From Ignavibacteriales bacterium (GTDB lineage: Bacteria > Bacteroidota > Ignavibacteria > Ignavibacteriales > Melioribacteraceae): a stretch of 64,000 bases of DNA. A program made the translations under genes and the position numbers. The DNA is taken from the NCBI GenBank assembly GCA_026390795.1, contig JAPLFG010000003.1, forward strand, positions 1,984,001 to 2,048,000, in the 5' to 3' direction. Positions 18,695 to 27,411 of this stretch are shown piece by piece (the stretch's first letter is position 1; every line of letters begins with the position of its first letter). The notes under the pieces were generated by a model. That model was not told where the DNA came from. It ran no database searches and saw nothing but the letters and a program-made list of their open reading frames with translations.

Positions 18695-20674
18695 TCACTT
18701 CTCCAAATGACTACGCAATTGTTGCATTAAATTTTGCGCACCGGGATAGTTTGGGTCGGAATTCAAAACTCTGGTAATTGTATCAAAGCTTTTTTTGTAA
18801 TCTTTGTTCAATGCGTATGCACCGGCAAGATTATAAAGCGTTTGTGTGTCAGCCTTGTTAAACCGTACACTTTCTTCAAGATATTTAATTGCCGCCGAAA
18901 TTCGTGAAAAATTCAAATCAATAGTGCCGAGCCATTTGGTTGAGATATCGTTCGGCTTAATTTGGTATCGTTTCAGAAATACTTTGTATGCTTTATCAAA
19001 TTCTTTATCTTTTATTAAATCAAGACCAAGTTTATCAATAAAATCATAATATTCTACCACAATCGGATATTGGTAAATTAAAATTTCTATGTGCTGCAAA
19101 AAACCGTCAACATTTTTTTCTCTTAAATATTTATCAGCCAATTCCTGATGACAATCAATCCATGAAATTCCCTTTGTAACGCATTTATACGCAAGAGAAT
19201 CTTCAAATGTTTTTTGATCGAGCAATTGTGAGTCGGGAATTTTGTTTCGAGAATCAATGTAAGGCCAATCATTTTTGAGCAACTTAATTCTATAAACAGC
19301 GATTGTAGAATCCATCTTTGAAAACGGGAATTGAGCGATTGTAGTAGAATCTTGTTTCTCGTATGGTATTGCAGCTGCAGAATTTTTTGGCAAATCATTT
19401 TCTTTTTTCATCATTTCAAAAAAGACTTTGCCCATTAACTCGTATCCTTGTAAAGTCGGGTGAAGATGATCGGTCATTAAATTATCGCCAACAATTCCGT
19501 TTAAACTTTCGGCATTGAAAGCGGAATCTACATCAACGATCGGAACGTCAAACTCAGATCCGAAACGCCTAATAATCTGATTAATTTTTTCCGGTGCTCT
19601 GAAGCGAAGTCCATCTAGATCCTTTGCAAATCTGAAAAGTGAATCCGCTCTCTTATAGTTACCGGAGCTATAAGCACTTCTTGCCTCAAAAAAAACATTT
19701 TCGGCAAGTGGAAATTTATCAATCTTTAAAGAAATGAATGGTTTCTGATCTTTCAAATTGCTCGTTAACGTTCCAAGAATTATAGGAACGTCTGCATCTT
19801 TGGCCATTTTTATTACATCACGCATATTATCTTGGAACTGTTCTAAACCAATTTTGTAATTATCAGACTCTAAAGTTATGGTTTGATCTTTAGCCATGCG
19901 CGACATCAATGTTCCGGTTTTTGCAGTTTGTTCGCTGGAAAAGATTTTTTCAGACCATTGAATAAAATCTCTAAGCAATTGAGTTGTCTTAAATTTATTC
20001 AGATTAAGAACTAGATTTACAAACGTTCTAGATGTTCCGAAGGATTCAATAGAGCCGACACCGAGTGCTCCATAATACTCGTTGTGTCCGGTATAGATTA
20101 AAATCAAATCCGGCTTTTGCTGAAGAACACCTGGTATAAAATCTCTAACTGTGTAGCTGTTTACAGCAGTAAGTCCAAGATTAATGACTTCTATTTTTGT
20201 ATTAGGATAAACAATCTCTAACCGCTTGCGGATATATCGTGAGAAAGATCCCAGCGGCATGTAAGGATAGCCTGCAGCACTGCTTTCACCCAATATAAAC
20301 ACACGAAATGCATTCGGTGCTTTTTCCGAATCGAAGATATCCTCTATTGAGGTCGGAACGTTTTTCACGGTTGAAAAATATCTGTGTGCTACATCCGGAT
20401 TTAGCATCATTTTGCCGTTAATTGGATTTACCCACATAGATAAATCAATGCCGTAAGAAAAAATACGAAGCCCAACTTCGAGCAAAATAAAAAATAGTAT
20501 TGGGATGGAAATCAATATGATGTAAAAATAAAATGGAGTTTGTTGAACCGGATGTGAATTGAGATACTGCTTGATTTCTTCAATCGGGATATTTAGCTTT
20601 TTGGAAATTTCTTCAGCTGAAAATTTTCTTCTTTTTTTTTCAGTAAAATAAATCTGTTTTTTGTTGAGTGTCAA
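18695..20674 (-). CDS. Membrane-anchored SGNH/GDSL hydrolase with TPR tail
   Basis: A 659-aa protein. A basic cytoplasmic N-terminus is followed by one transmembrane helix (about 48-70). The SGNH hydrolase domain has block I GESSAAG (129-135, nucleophile Ser131), an LGLTAVNS block, block III GHNEYYGA and block V DHLHP, with the Asp-x-x-His pair. The C-terminal 100 residues carry two or three TPR-like repeats (TKWLGTIDLNFSR, TQTLYNLAGAYALNKDYKKS). Members act as esterases or acyltransferases on envelope glycans or lipids. It is divergent from a DUF5989 mini-protein, a frequent partner of SGNH proteins in this phylum according to general knowledge of that family. Confidence 0.83.
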   Translation of the reverse strand: MTLNKKQIYFTEKKRRKFSAEEISKKLNIPIEEIKQYLNSHPVQQTPFYFYIILISIPILFFILLEVGLRIFSYGIDLSMWVNPINGKMMLNPDVAHRYFSTVKNVPTSIEDIFDSEKAPNAFRVFILGESSAAGYPYMPLGSFSRYIRKRLEIVYPNTKIEVINLGLTAVNSYTVRDFIPGVLQQKPDLILIYTGHNEYYGALGVGSIESFGTSRTFVNLVLNLNKFKTTQLLRDFIQWSEKIFSSEQTAKTGTLMSRMAKDQTITLESDNYKIGLEQFQDNMRDVIKMAKDADVPIILGTLTSNLKDQKPFISLKIDKFPLAENVFFEARSAYSSGNYKRADSLFRFAKDLDGLRFRAPEKINQIIRRFGSEFDVPIVDVDSAFNAESLNGIVGDNLMTDHLHPTLQGYELMGKVFFEMMKKENDLPKNSAAAIPYEKQDSTTIAQFPFSKMDSTIAVYRIKLLKNDWPYIDSRNKIPDSQLLDQKTFEDSLAYKCVTKGISWIDCHQELADKYLREKNVDGFLQHIEILIYQYPIVVEYYDFIDKLGLDLIKDKEFDKAYKVFLKRYQIKPNDISTKWLGTIDLNFSRISAAIKYLEESVRFNKADTQTLYNLAGAYALNKDYKKSFDTITRVLNSDPNYPGAQNLMQQLRSHLEK

Positions 20675-20802
20675 TTTAACTCCAGCAGATTACTATTATT
20701 AAAATAAACAAAAATGATAAAGAGAAAAAAATGAATTCTTGACTGAAATGTTTTTTATGAGTAGACTGTACATGTAAATAAAGAATAACCTTGAGGGAAT
20801 AA

Positions 20803-20961
20803 ATGAGCAAGCTTTCAACAATCGGTCAACTCTGGACTTTCTTACGTGAAAGAAAAAAATGGTGGTTGATGCCAATTGTGTTTTTCTTAATTATTCTTGG
20901 CGGATTAATAATTTTAACAAAGGGTTCTGCACTTGCCCCTTTTATATATGCAATTTTCTAA
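20803..20961 (+). CDS. DUF5989 family membrane mini-protein
   Basis: A 52-aa protein: MSKLSTIGQLWTFLRERKKW opens it, then one hydrophobic helix (PIVFFLIILGGLIILTKG), then SALAPFIYAIF at the end. The combination of an aromatic/basic start and the APFIYAIF tail is the DUF5989 signature. The ATG has a weak purine-rich site (TTGAGGGAAT) in front. The function is not established; homologues lie beside carbamoyltransferase and SGNH hydrolase genes. Here it is divergent from an SGNH hydrolase gene across about 128 bp. Confidence 0.8.
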   Translation: MSKLSTIGQLWTFLRERKKWWLMPIVFFLIILGGLIILTKGSALAPFIYAIF

Positions 20962-21076
20962 TTTGTTCAAACGCCACTCTAATTTTTTGAAGCCGCAAAA
21001 ATTGATAATTTATTCAAAGATCAAAGACGACTGAAATTCTTCAAATCAAATTAATCTTCGCGATTAAAAAGTTGAT

Positions 21077-23296
21077 ATGATCAAAAAAACAATTTATTTA
21101 ATTTTTATTCTTACAGGTATTGTCTCTTCACAAGAAAAAGGAACAATCCGGGGCATCGTAAGAGATTCTACGACATTAGAAGCCTTGGCTTTTGGAAATG
21201 TATTAATCAAGGAGGAAGCTATTGGAGCCTCAACAAATAATAAAGGGTACTTTGTTATAAGATCTCTTCCGGCAAATAAAAAATATTCTGTTATTGTTTC
21301 TTACATTGGTTATCTGACAAAACAATTAAGCGTTATAGTTGAAAACAATAAAGTCACGGATCTTGAAATTCTTTTAAGTCCAACAAGTATCCAGTTTCAG
21401 GCCATAGAAAAAATTGAGTATATGATAAAAGAAAAAAATGTCCCGGATCTGGGTAAAACAATTATCACACTTAAAGATCTTGCAGCGTTGCCGCACAGTG
21501 TAGAAGCGGATTTACTGCGGTCATTATTTTCATTGCCGGGTGTACAATCTACGGGCGATGTTTCGGCAAAATTTAATGTTAGAGGCGGAGAAACGAATCA
21601 GAATTTAATTCTTTTAGACGGCATTCCCATTTATTATCCGTTTCATGCAATCGGACTTTTCAGCGTTATGGACCTGGATTTAATTAACAATGTCGAATTT
21701 TTCAAAGGTGGATTTCCCGCTAAATATGGTGGAGCACTTTCTTCTGTTGTGAACATAATAACTCAAGATGGTGATAAGAATAAATATGCGGCTAAATTAT
21801 CGGCAAGCTTTTTATCGTTAAAAGGAGTTTTGGAAGGTCCTCTTCCTTATGGTTCGTTTTATCTTTCCGGAAGAAAAAGTACTTCAAAAAACATATTAAA
21901 GAAATTTGTTAATAATAACGATCTGCCTGTGGATTTTTTCGATCTATCAGCTAAAGCAAATTTTGCTAATCCTAATTTTTTAAACGGATCTAAAATTACA
22001 TTAATGGGTTTATGGAGTAAAGACAATCTAAAATATGAAGACGTTAAAACCCCAGATTACAAATGGGCCAATAATAATTGGGGAATGAGAATGTTTTCTG
22101 TCGGCGAGAATCCGCTTTTTTTGGATTTTGGGATTTCAGTAAGCAACTATAAAAATGAAATTATCCCAAAAGAAAGTGATATCAGACCCAAATCAAACGA
22201 AGTTACCAACTTTACCGTCTCTACAGATTTTCTATATGTTTTTGAGAGCAAGGATGAAATTAATATCGGGGCGGAAGTAAAATCATTATCAACAAAATTA
22301 TTTTTATTAAATAATTTTGATTATAAAGTTGATGTCGGTGATGCGGGAATTGCAATGGAAGCGTATCTCAGTTACAAATTTTTAAGGCTATCAAATTTTG
22401 GTGCGGATATCGGCATGCGGTTCAATCTATCGCGTGATCTTCCTGCAGAAGGTGATCTTGCAGAACCACGTGTAAGTATTAACTATTTGTTAACTCCGGA
22501 AATTTCACTGAAAGGTGCCTTTGGTATTTACCAGCAAGACCTAACAACAATTGTTGATGAAAGGGAAGTTCTGTCTCTATTCGATCCGGTTATTGTGATA
22601 CCGGGATATTTAAGGAAATCAAAAGCGGTTCATTATATTTTTGGTATCTCATCGAATTTGTCCTCATATTTTTCGGTTGATCTTGAAACCTACTATAAAA
22701 AAATAATTTCATCACCTACTTTGAATGAAAAGAAGGTAACTTTTTCTGATCCGGATTTTCTAGCAAGTTCCGGTGAATCTTACGGGCAAGAAGTGCAGAT
22801 GAAATCTCACTTAAGCCCTTTTGATCTGTCCATTTCATATACTTTAAGCTGGGCCTTCAAAGAAGTCGAGGGAATTCGTTATGTGCCAAGATATGATTCA
22901 AGACATAACCTAAATATATCTCTAACATTAAACTTGGCTGACGATTGGCAGATTAGTGCCAACTGGGCGTACAATTCAGGTTATCCGTTTACACAACAAT
23001 CAGGCTACTATGATAAATTGTCATTAAATAATTTCTTAAATGACTATCGAATTTATAATTCTATCTTCCCGGTTACATACTTTGCCAATAAAAATGCTGC
23101 ACGATTACCTGACTATCACAGACTTGACCTGGTGCTATCAAAAAACTTAAATCTGAATTTTATGCGGCTACACTTGGATGTCAGCGCTATAAATGTTTAT
23201 AACCGGGCAAACATCTACTACTTCGAGCAAACTACCGGAAAGAGAGTTAATATGCTGCCATTTCTTTTAACAGCCACCATGAAGATTGAGATATGA
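21077..23296 (+). CDS. TonB-dependent receptor with carboxypeptidase-like domain
   Basis: A 739-aa outer-membrane receptor. The signal peptide ends VSSQ. A carboxypeptidase-regulatory-like domain (GTIRGIVRDSTTLEALAFGN, about 22-105) is followed by a plug with VRGGETNQNLILLDGIPIYY and a barrel ending FLLTATMKIEI. It is shorter than the SusC type and closer to siderophore- or peptide-type receptors. Its last four bases overlap the start of the lipoprotein gene (ATGA), so the two are translationally coupled. The substrate is unknown. Confidence 0.87.
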   Translation: MIKKTIYLIFILTGIVSSQEKGTIRGIVRDSTTLEALAFGNVLIKEEAIGASTNNKGYFVIRSLPANKKYSVIVSYIGYLTKQLSVIVENNKVTDLEILLSPTSIQFQAIEKIEYMIKEKNVPDLGKTIITLKDLAALPHSVEADLLRSLFSLPGVQSTGDVSAKFNVRGGETNQNLILLDGIPIYYPFHAIGLFSVMDLDLINNVEFFKGGFPAKYGGALSSVVNIITQDGDKNKYAAKLSASFLSLKGVLEGPLPYGSFYLSGRKSTSKNILKKFVNNNDLPVDFFDLSAKANFANPNFLNGSKITLMGLWSKDNLKYEDVKTPDYKWANNNWGMRMFSVGENPLFLDFGISVSNYKNEIIPKESDIRPKSNEVTNFTVSTDFLYVFESKDEINIGAEVKSLSTKLFLLNNFDYKVDVGDAGIAMEAYLSYKFLRLSNFGADIGMRFNLSRDLPAEGDLAEPRVSINYLLTPEISLKGAFGIYQQDLTTIVDEREVLSLFDPVIVIPGYLRKSKAVHYIFGISSNLSSYFSVDLETYYKKIISSPTLNEKKVTFSDPDFLASSGESYGQEVQMKSHLSPFDLSISYTLSWAFKEVEGIRYVPRYDSRHNLNISLTLNLADDWQISANWAYNSGYPFTQQSGYYDKLSLNNFLNDYRIYNSIFPVTYFANKNAARLPDYHRLDLVLSKNLNLNFMRLHLDVSAINVYNRANIYYFEQTTGKRVNMLPFLLTATMKIEI

Positions 23297-24300
23297 AACA
23301 ACACTTCACCTTAATACTAATTATAATTCCTTTGATTATATGGCTATTCAGCTGCGATGAGAATTTATCTCCCAAAGGTGAATTGACTCAAAAATATTCT
23401 GTGAATTTGCTGCTAAGAGGAGATACTACTTTACAATGTGCCTACATATCACATTTATATGATGTTGCTGGATTTGATCCAAGTACTCTAAGTGAGGATC
23501 CGGTAATGTTAGGATCCCAGATTTCGATCAAGTATATCAATAAAGGAACAACTTATTATTTTAGAGACACTCTAGATAACAATAATCTAAATCCCCGGTA
23601 CAATTCTCCATCGAAGTATTCATATTTAAAATCTTTTCGTCCTGATTATAACAGTGAAATAGAACTGAGTGTTAATCTTCCAGATGGACAAAAATTGACT
23701 TCAAAAACAACGGTGCCAGGTAAAATTAATTTTGATGAATCCAAAACCACAAATTTAATTTTCATTCCTCCTCTAATAGTTTACAACTATGATAGTGTCT
23801 ATGTGAATGTATTTTGGAAGAATGAAAACCCCTATTTGTTCAAAGCAAAGAGAATATCATTCAACTATTACCATAAAGATGAAACCGGAAAGAAGACCTT
23901 GTTTGTGAAACAAATACCAATAAGCACTTTACAGGAAGGGATTCAAACCGGGTTCGATTACAATGATGTTTCATTAAAGGATGAATTGCACATTGAGCGA
24001 AAATTAGTTGAACAGGCGCTTAAAGAAATTTCGGAAGGAGATTTGAAAAAAAGCACATATTATGTGGGCCCGATACAAATTGAAATCTTATTGTTTGACG
24101 AAAACTTATCCAAATATTACAATTCGAAACTCTATTTCGACTATGGTTTTACAATCCGAAATTTTCCAGCAGACATGACCAATATAAATGGAGGATTAGG
24201 TTTCTTTGCTTCGTATTCTCAAACAAAGAGAACCATCAAATTTGACGATAATTATCTTCTCAAAAAATTTGGCTATCTGCCGGAGTCATCAACTAAATAA
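23293..24300 (+). CDS. DUF4249-like lipoprotein
   Basis: A 335-aa lipoprotein with a lipobox at LFSC (Cys21). The body is beta-rich with TTLQCAYISHLY, a probable Ig-like strand pattern and a conserved-looking TTVPG turn. In Bacteroidota, DUF4249 lipoproteins are encoded directly after TonB receptors, and this gene overlaps the receptor stop by four bases, so the pairing argues for DUF4249. The sequence itself is divergent, so the family call is moderate. It probably works as a surface or periplasmic partner of the receptor. Confidence 0.6.
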   Translation: MKQHFTLILIIIPLIIWLFSCDENLSPKGELTQKYSVNLLLRGDTTLQCAYISHLYDVAGFDPSTLSEDPVMLGSQISIKYINKGTTYYFRDTLDNNNLNPRYNSPSKYSYLKSFRPDYNSEIELSVNLPDGQKLTSKTTVPGKINFDESKTTNLIFIPPLIVYNYDSVYVNVFWKNENPYLFKAKRISFNYYHKDETGKKTLFVKQIPISTLQEGIQTGFDYNDVSLKDELHIERKLVEQALKEISEGDLKKSTYYVGPIQIEILLFDENLSKYYNSKLYFDYGFTIRNFPADMTNINGGLGFFASYSQTKRTIKFDDNYLLKKFGYLPESSTK

Positions 24301-24353
24301 ATTTAGTCATGACCTTTCGTTTCTTCCTCCACAGGATTCAATTTATTCGTCTA

Positions 24354-26198
24354 TTATTTCTCTTTTAACAAAAGAATTTGATACGGATTCAAATCAACTT
24401 GAATTTTACTTCCAATTGCATTAATCATCTTCCCGGTAATTAAATCAATATACATACTCTTTCCAGCAGATAACTTCTCATTAGTCAATTCAATTTTATC
24501 TGAGAGGGAATTATTATTTATGATAGCGAATATATTCTCTCCTTCAAACGAGCGCTTGTAACCCATTATCTTCTTTGATTCATCAAATACAAAAAAGTTG
24601 ATATCTCCCAGAGATAAAATTTTATTTTCTTTACGAATTGAAACCATTTTTTGATACCACTTAAAAATATTTTCATCAAACTTAACTTCATCTGCGGGTC
24701 GCTGTAATCCGAATGGGTGAGTTATTTCAGTTTCATATTTAAATTCTTTCCAAACCATCGGCTTACGGCAATCTGGGTCGTCTCCGCCCCACATACCGGC
24801 TTCGTCGCCGTAATAAATATGAGGCGCGCCGGGCAATGTGAACTGCATTCCTACAATGAGTTTTTGAATCAGCCGTTCATTTTCATCCGGCTTGCGGACA
24901 TCGAATGTTTTTGTCTGTGCAGGATTTCCGCCGTGATCGTACAAAAGATCCGGATTAACAACCATAGACGCCACACGTTCGACATCATGACTATCTAAAA
25001 GATTCATCATTGCGTAAGTATTTTCAGCCGGATACTCTTTGTAAAGAGTGTTTAATGAATCGATCAATCCTTGTGGTCCAATCCGATCTTTTCTATTTAT
25101 TACAAAATTTTTCAGCGCGCGTACAAACCGGTAATTCATAACTGCATCAAATTCATCACCTTTAAGCCAAGGCGAGGCATTCATCATTTTATACTTTGAC
25201 CAATCGTCCCACCATATTTCTCCAACAATATATGCGTCTGGATTTATTCCTTTCACCCATGTTCTAAACTCTTTCCAAAAATTATGATTTACCATTTCGG
25301 CAACATCTAAACGCCAGCCGTCAATTCCATCATTAGGATTTCCGTCACCGTTCGGGTCCATCCATCTTTTCACAATATCATGAATATGTTCGCGGGGACC
25401 TTTTACAAGTCCGTTTTCATCTTCACGAATTTCAGGAAGATCTTTTACACCAAGCCACCCTTCATAATCAAACTTTTTCCCAGCAGAAGGTTCATCCCAA
25501 GATTTTATTGTGTACCAATTTTTGTATTTAGAGTTTTGCTGATTCTTTACAATGTCTTGAAATGCCCAAAATGTTGTTCCGGTATGATTGAAGACCCCGT
25601 CAATAATTATTTTCATTCCGCGTTTATGGCATTCGTTAATTAATTTTAAAAAAAGTTTATCTGCAGTAGTCCATTGCCAGGTTGATGGATCACCGGGATT
25701 TTCTTCTGCCCAAATTTCTCTGTCTTTTTTAGGATCCGGTCCAAAATTATTATCTATGTGATGATACATTGATGCATCGTATTTATGAAGTGAGGGTGAT
25801 TCAAAAATCGGGTTCAAGAAAATTGCGTTGATGCCTAACTTTTTTAAATAATCGAGTTTGTTAATTATTCCTTGAATATCCCCGCCGTATCTGCGGACGC
25901 CTGCATTCCAATAAAAATCTTTTCCGGTTTTAATTTCCCATGACTGCAGTTTATACCAATCGCTTGTCCATGGATGATTCTGCCATCCATCGGGAACAAA
26001 ATATGGCCATGCACCTTTCATGTCTTCAGGTTTGGGATCGTTTGATTTATCTCCATTCGAAAATCTTTCGGGAAATATCTGATACCAAATTGCTTCTTTT
26101 GCCCACTCTGGGACACGATCTAATTGTCTCTGTTGTTGTCCCGAAACGGTAAGTAAGGTACAGAATACAAATAAAGCAGCAAATTTTACGATCTTCAT
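24354..26198 (-). CDS. Exported GH13 alpha-amylase family enzyme (neopullulanase-like)
   Basis: A 614-aa glycoside hydrolase with a signal peptide (about 1-20, ending VSGQQ). GH13 motifs in order: GMKIIIDGVFNHTG (region I, about 194-207), GWRLDVAE with nucleophile Asp298, IVGEIWW with acid/base Glu327, and LLDSHDVERV with transition-state stabiliser Asp405. WYQIFPERFSNGD near the start is typical of cyclomaltodextrinase/neopullulanase-type enzymes. It hydrolyses alpha-1,4 (perhaps alpha-1,6) glucan in the periplasm or outside. No T9SS tail is present. The gene converges on the DUF4249-like gene with 53 bp between them and no obvious terminator. Confidence 0.93.
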   Translation of the reverse strand: MKIVKFAALFVFCTLLTVSGQQQRQLDRVPEWAKEAIWYQIFPERFSNGDKSNDPKPEDMKGAWPYFVPDGWQNHPWTSDWYKLQSWEIKTGKDFYWNAGVRRYGGDIQGIINKLDYLKKLGINAIFLNPIFESPSLHKYDASMYHHIDNNFGPDPKKDREIWAEENPGDPSTWQWTTADKLFLKLINECHKRGMKIIIDGVFNHTGTTFWAFQDIVKNQQNSKYKNWYTIKSWDEPSAGKKFDYEGWLGVKDLPEIREDENGLVKGPREHIHDIVKRWMDPNGDGNPNDGIDGWRLDVAEMVNHNFWKEFRTWVKGINPDAYIVGEIWWDDWSKYKMMNASPWLKGDEFDAVMNYRFVRALKNFVINRKDRIGPQGLIDSLNTLYKEYPAENTYAMMNLLDSHDVERVASMVVNPDLLYDHGGNPAQTKTFDVRKPDENERLIQKLIVGMQFTLPGAPHIYYGDEAGMWGGDDPDCRKPMVWKEFKYETEITHPFGLQRPADEVKFDENIFKWYQKMVSIRKENKILSLGDINFFVFDESKKIMGYKRSFEGENIFAIINNNSLSDKIELTNEKLSAGKSMYIDLITGKMINAIGSKIQVDLNPYQILLLKEK

Positions 26199-26350
26199 AT
26201 TGCCTCACTTTTTAAAGTGTTCTTAATAAACGCACGAAATATATCTATCTTTAAACAGAATCATAAAGTAAAAATGGACCTATTCAATATGGAGAATTAA
26301 GTTTTTTTTTTCTATTGTTGTGGGCGCTTTTTGAAAAGTGTTATGCAAAT

Positions 26351-26437
26351 GGAGAGTTGGCAGAGTGGTTGAATGCGGCGGTCTTGAAAACCGTTATAGG
26401 CGCAAGTCTATCCGGGGTTCGAATCCCTGACTCTCCG
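26351..26437 (+). tRNA. tRNA-Ser (TGA)
   Basis: An 87-nt class II tRNA: acceptor GGAGAGT pairs with ACTCTCC, the anticodon loop reads CTTGAAA (anticodon TGA), a long variable arm follows, and the T-arm has GTTCGAATC. CCA is not encoded. It marks the end of the housekeeping genes and the beginning of mobile-element genes, so its 3' end is a candidate attachment site for the tyrosine recombinase 3.6 kb away. Confidence 0.95.
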
Positions 26438-26448
26438 CATAGTAAAAT

Positions 26449-26490
26449 AAAACCTCGATTATATCAATTAAACGCTGTTTTCGAGGTTTT
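26449..26490 (+). terminator. Terminator after tRNA-Ser
   Basis: AAAACCTCGA and TCGAGGTTTT form a perfect 10-bp stem around a 22-base loop, followed by TGTTTTT. It lies just 12 bases after the tRNA. Confidence 0.75.
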
Positions 26491-26616
26491 TGTTTTTAAA
26501 AGGGGTCTGCCTAGACGGCTTATATGGCCCTAAAAGATGTGTACTTGGCACAAACATGGCACAACTTTGTTGAGTAAAACATGCTCTACCCCCAGACAGG
26601 TGGAGTTTTAACCACC

Positions 26617-27342
26617 CTAAGTAATTTTCAATTTTTCAATAAGTATATCGAAGAATTTTTTTTCACTATTATTAAATCTTTCAATAAGTTCAAGCAAGTA
26701 TTCATTAAAACTCTTCGAGCTCAAGCCTCGGTAATTAATCAACTGTGAGTGCAAATAATTGGCGAATCTATGGACGGTGTTCCATTCTGCAGCCATTTCC
26801 AGATTCTGCCATACAAGATTGCTTGTGATAGAAAAGGACTTATCAGGTAGTCTAACTTTCTTGATTTTTACAATTGCAGCTACTTTTTCTCCTACGCAAC
26901 TTTTAGAAACTATTGGAAATCGTACATTTATTTTATTGGATGAATTCTGAGTGATACTGAATTCTAATACCTCTTTTAGTTGATCTAAAATTGTACGATT
27001 GATGATTAATGATCTCAATAAGGGAACTATCTCAAGAATTGTTTTTCTATCAAGATTTAATTCGGCGCATATCCGTGTGACTCCGAACCCATCTGAGTAT
27101 AGTTTTACGATTCCTAAAAAAATTGATGAACTGATATGTCTCCCTTCGAGAAAACTTTCTTTCCTCTTGTGCCATTCTTTCTTGCACTTGTAACACTTAA
27201 TACGGCTCCGACTGAGATGCCCCAGTTTATCTGATCCGCAGTGTGGGCATTCGGTAAATCTTTTTAGGATTCCTTTTTCATATAGGTAATTTTCCGCAGC
27301 TTGTTCGTCTTGTAAATATTTTGATAGTTCAATCATGTTCAT
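26617..27342 (-). CDS. IS1595-type transposase-like zinc-ribbon protein
   Basis: About 241 aa from the ATG at 27342, chosen because AAAGGAGG lies six bases before it. The N-terminal zinc ribbon (CPHCGSDK ... KCYKCKKEWHKR) and the helix-turn-helix (DGFGVTRICAELNLDRKTILEI) match the front of IS1595/ISXO2-type transposases. A C-terminal YRGLSSKSFNEYLLELIERFN resembles the end of that family. The middle, where the first catalytic Asp should lie (usually DEtyvGGK), reads SKSCVGEKVAAIVKI, so the DDE triad seems lost. It may be a domesticated DNA-binding protein or a dead transposase. No terminal inverted repeats were found around it. Confidence 0.55.
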   Translation of the reverse strand: MNMIELSKYLQDEQAAENYLYEKGILKRFTECPHCGSDKLGHLSRSRIKCYKCKKEWHKRKESFLEGRHISSSIFLGIVKLYSDGFGVTRICAELNLDRKTILEIVPLLRSLIINRTILDQLKEVLEFSITQNSSNKINVRFPIVSKSCVGEKVAAIVKIKKVRLPDKSFSITSNLVWQNLEMAAEWNTVHRFANYLHSQLINYRGLSSKSFNEYLLELIERFNNSEKKFFDILIEKLKIT

Positions 27343-27364
27343 ATAGCCTCCTTTAAACAACAAA

Positions 27365-27388
27365 AGCCGCCACAGTTACGAGACGGCT
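27365..27388. repeat. Intergenic hairpin, copy 1
   Basis: AGCCGCC-ACAGTTACGA-GACGGCT forms a 7-bp stem with one G-U pair. It lies between two minus-strand genes and shares its stem and loop core (CCACAGTTACG) with the hairpins at 28791 and 29443. It could be an attenuator or terminator; the minus strand has TTTTGTTG after the stem. Confidence 0.6.
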
Positions 27389-27411
27389 TGGAATTATAGA
27401 TATTATATTGT

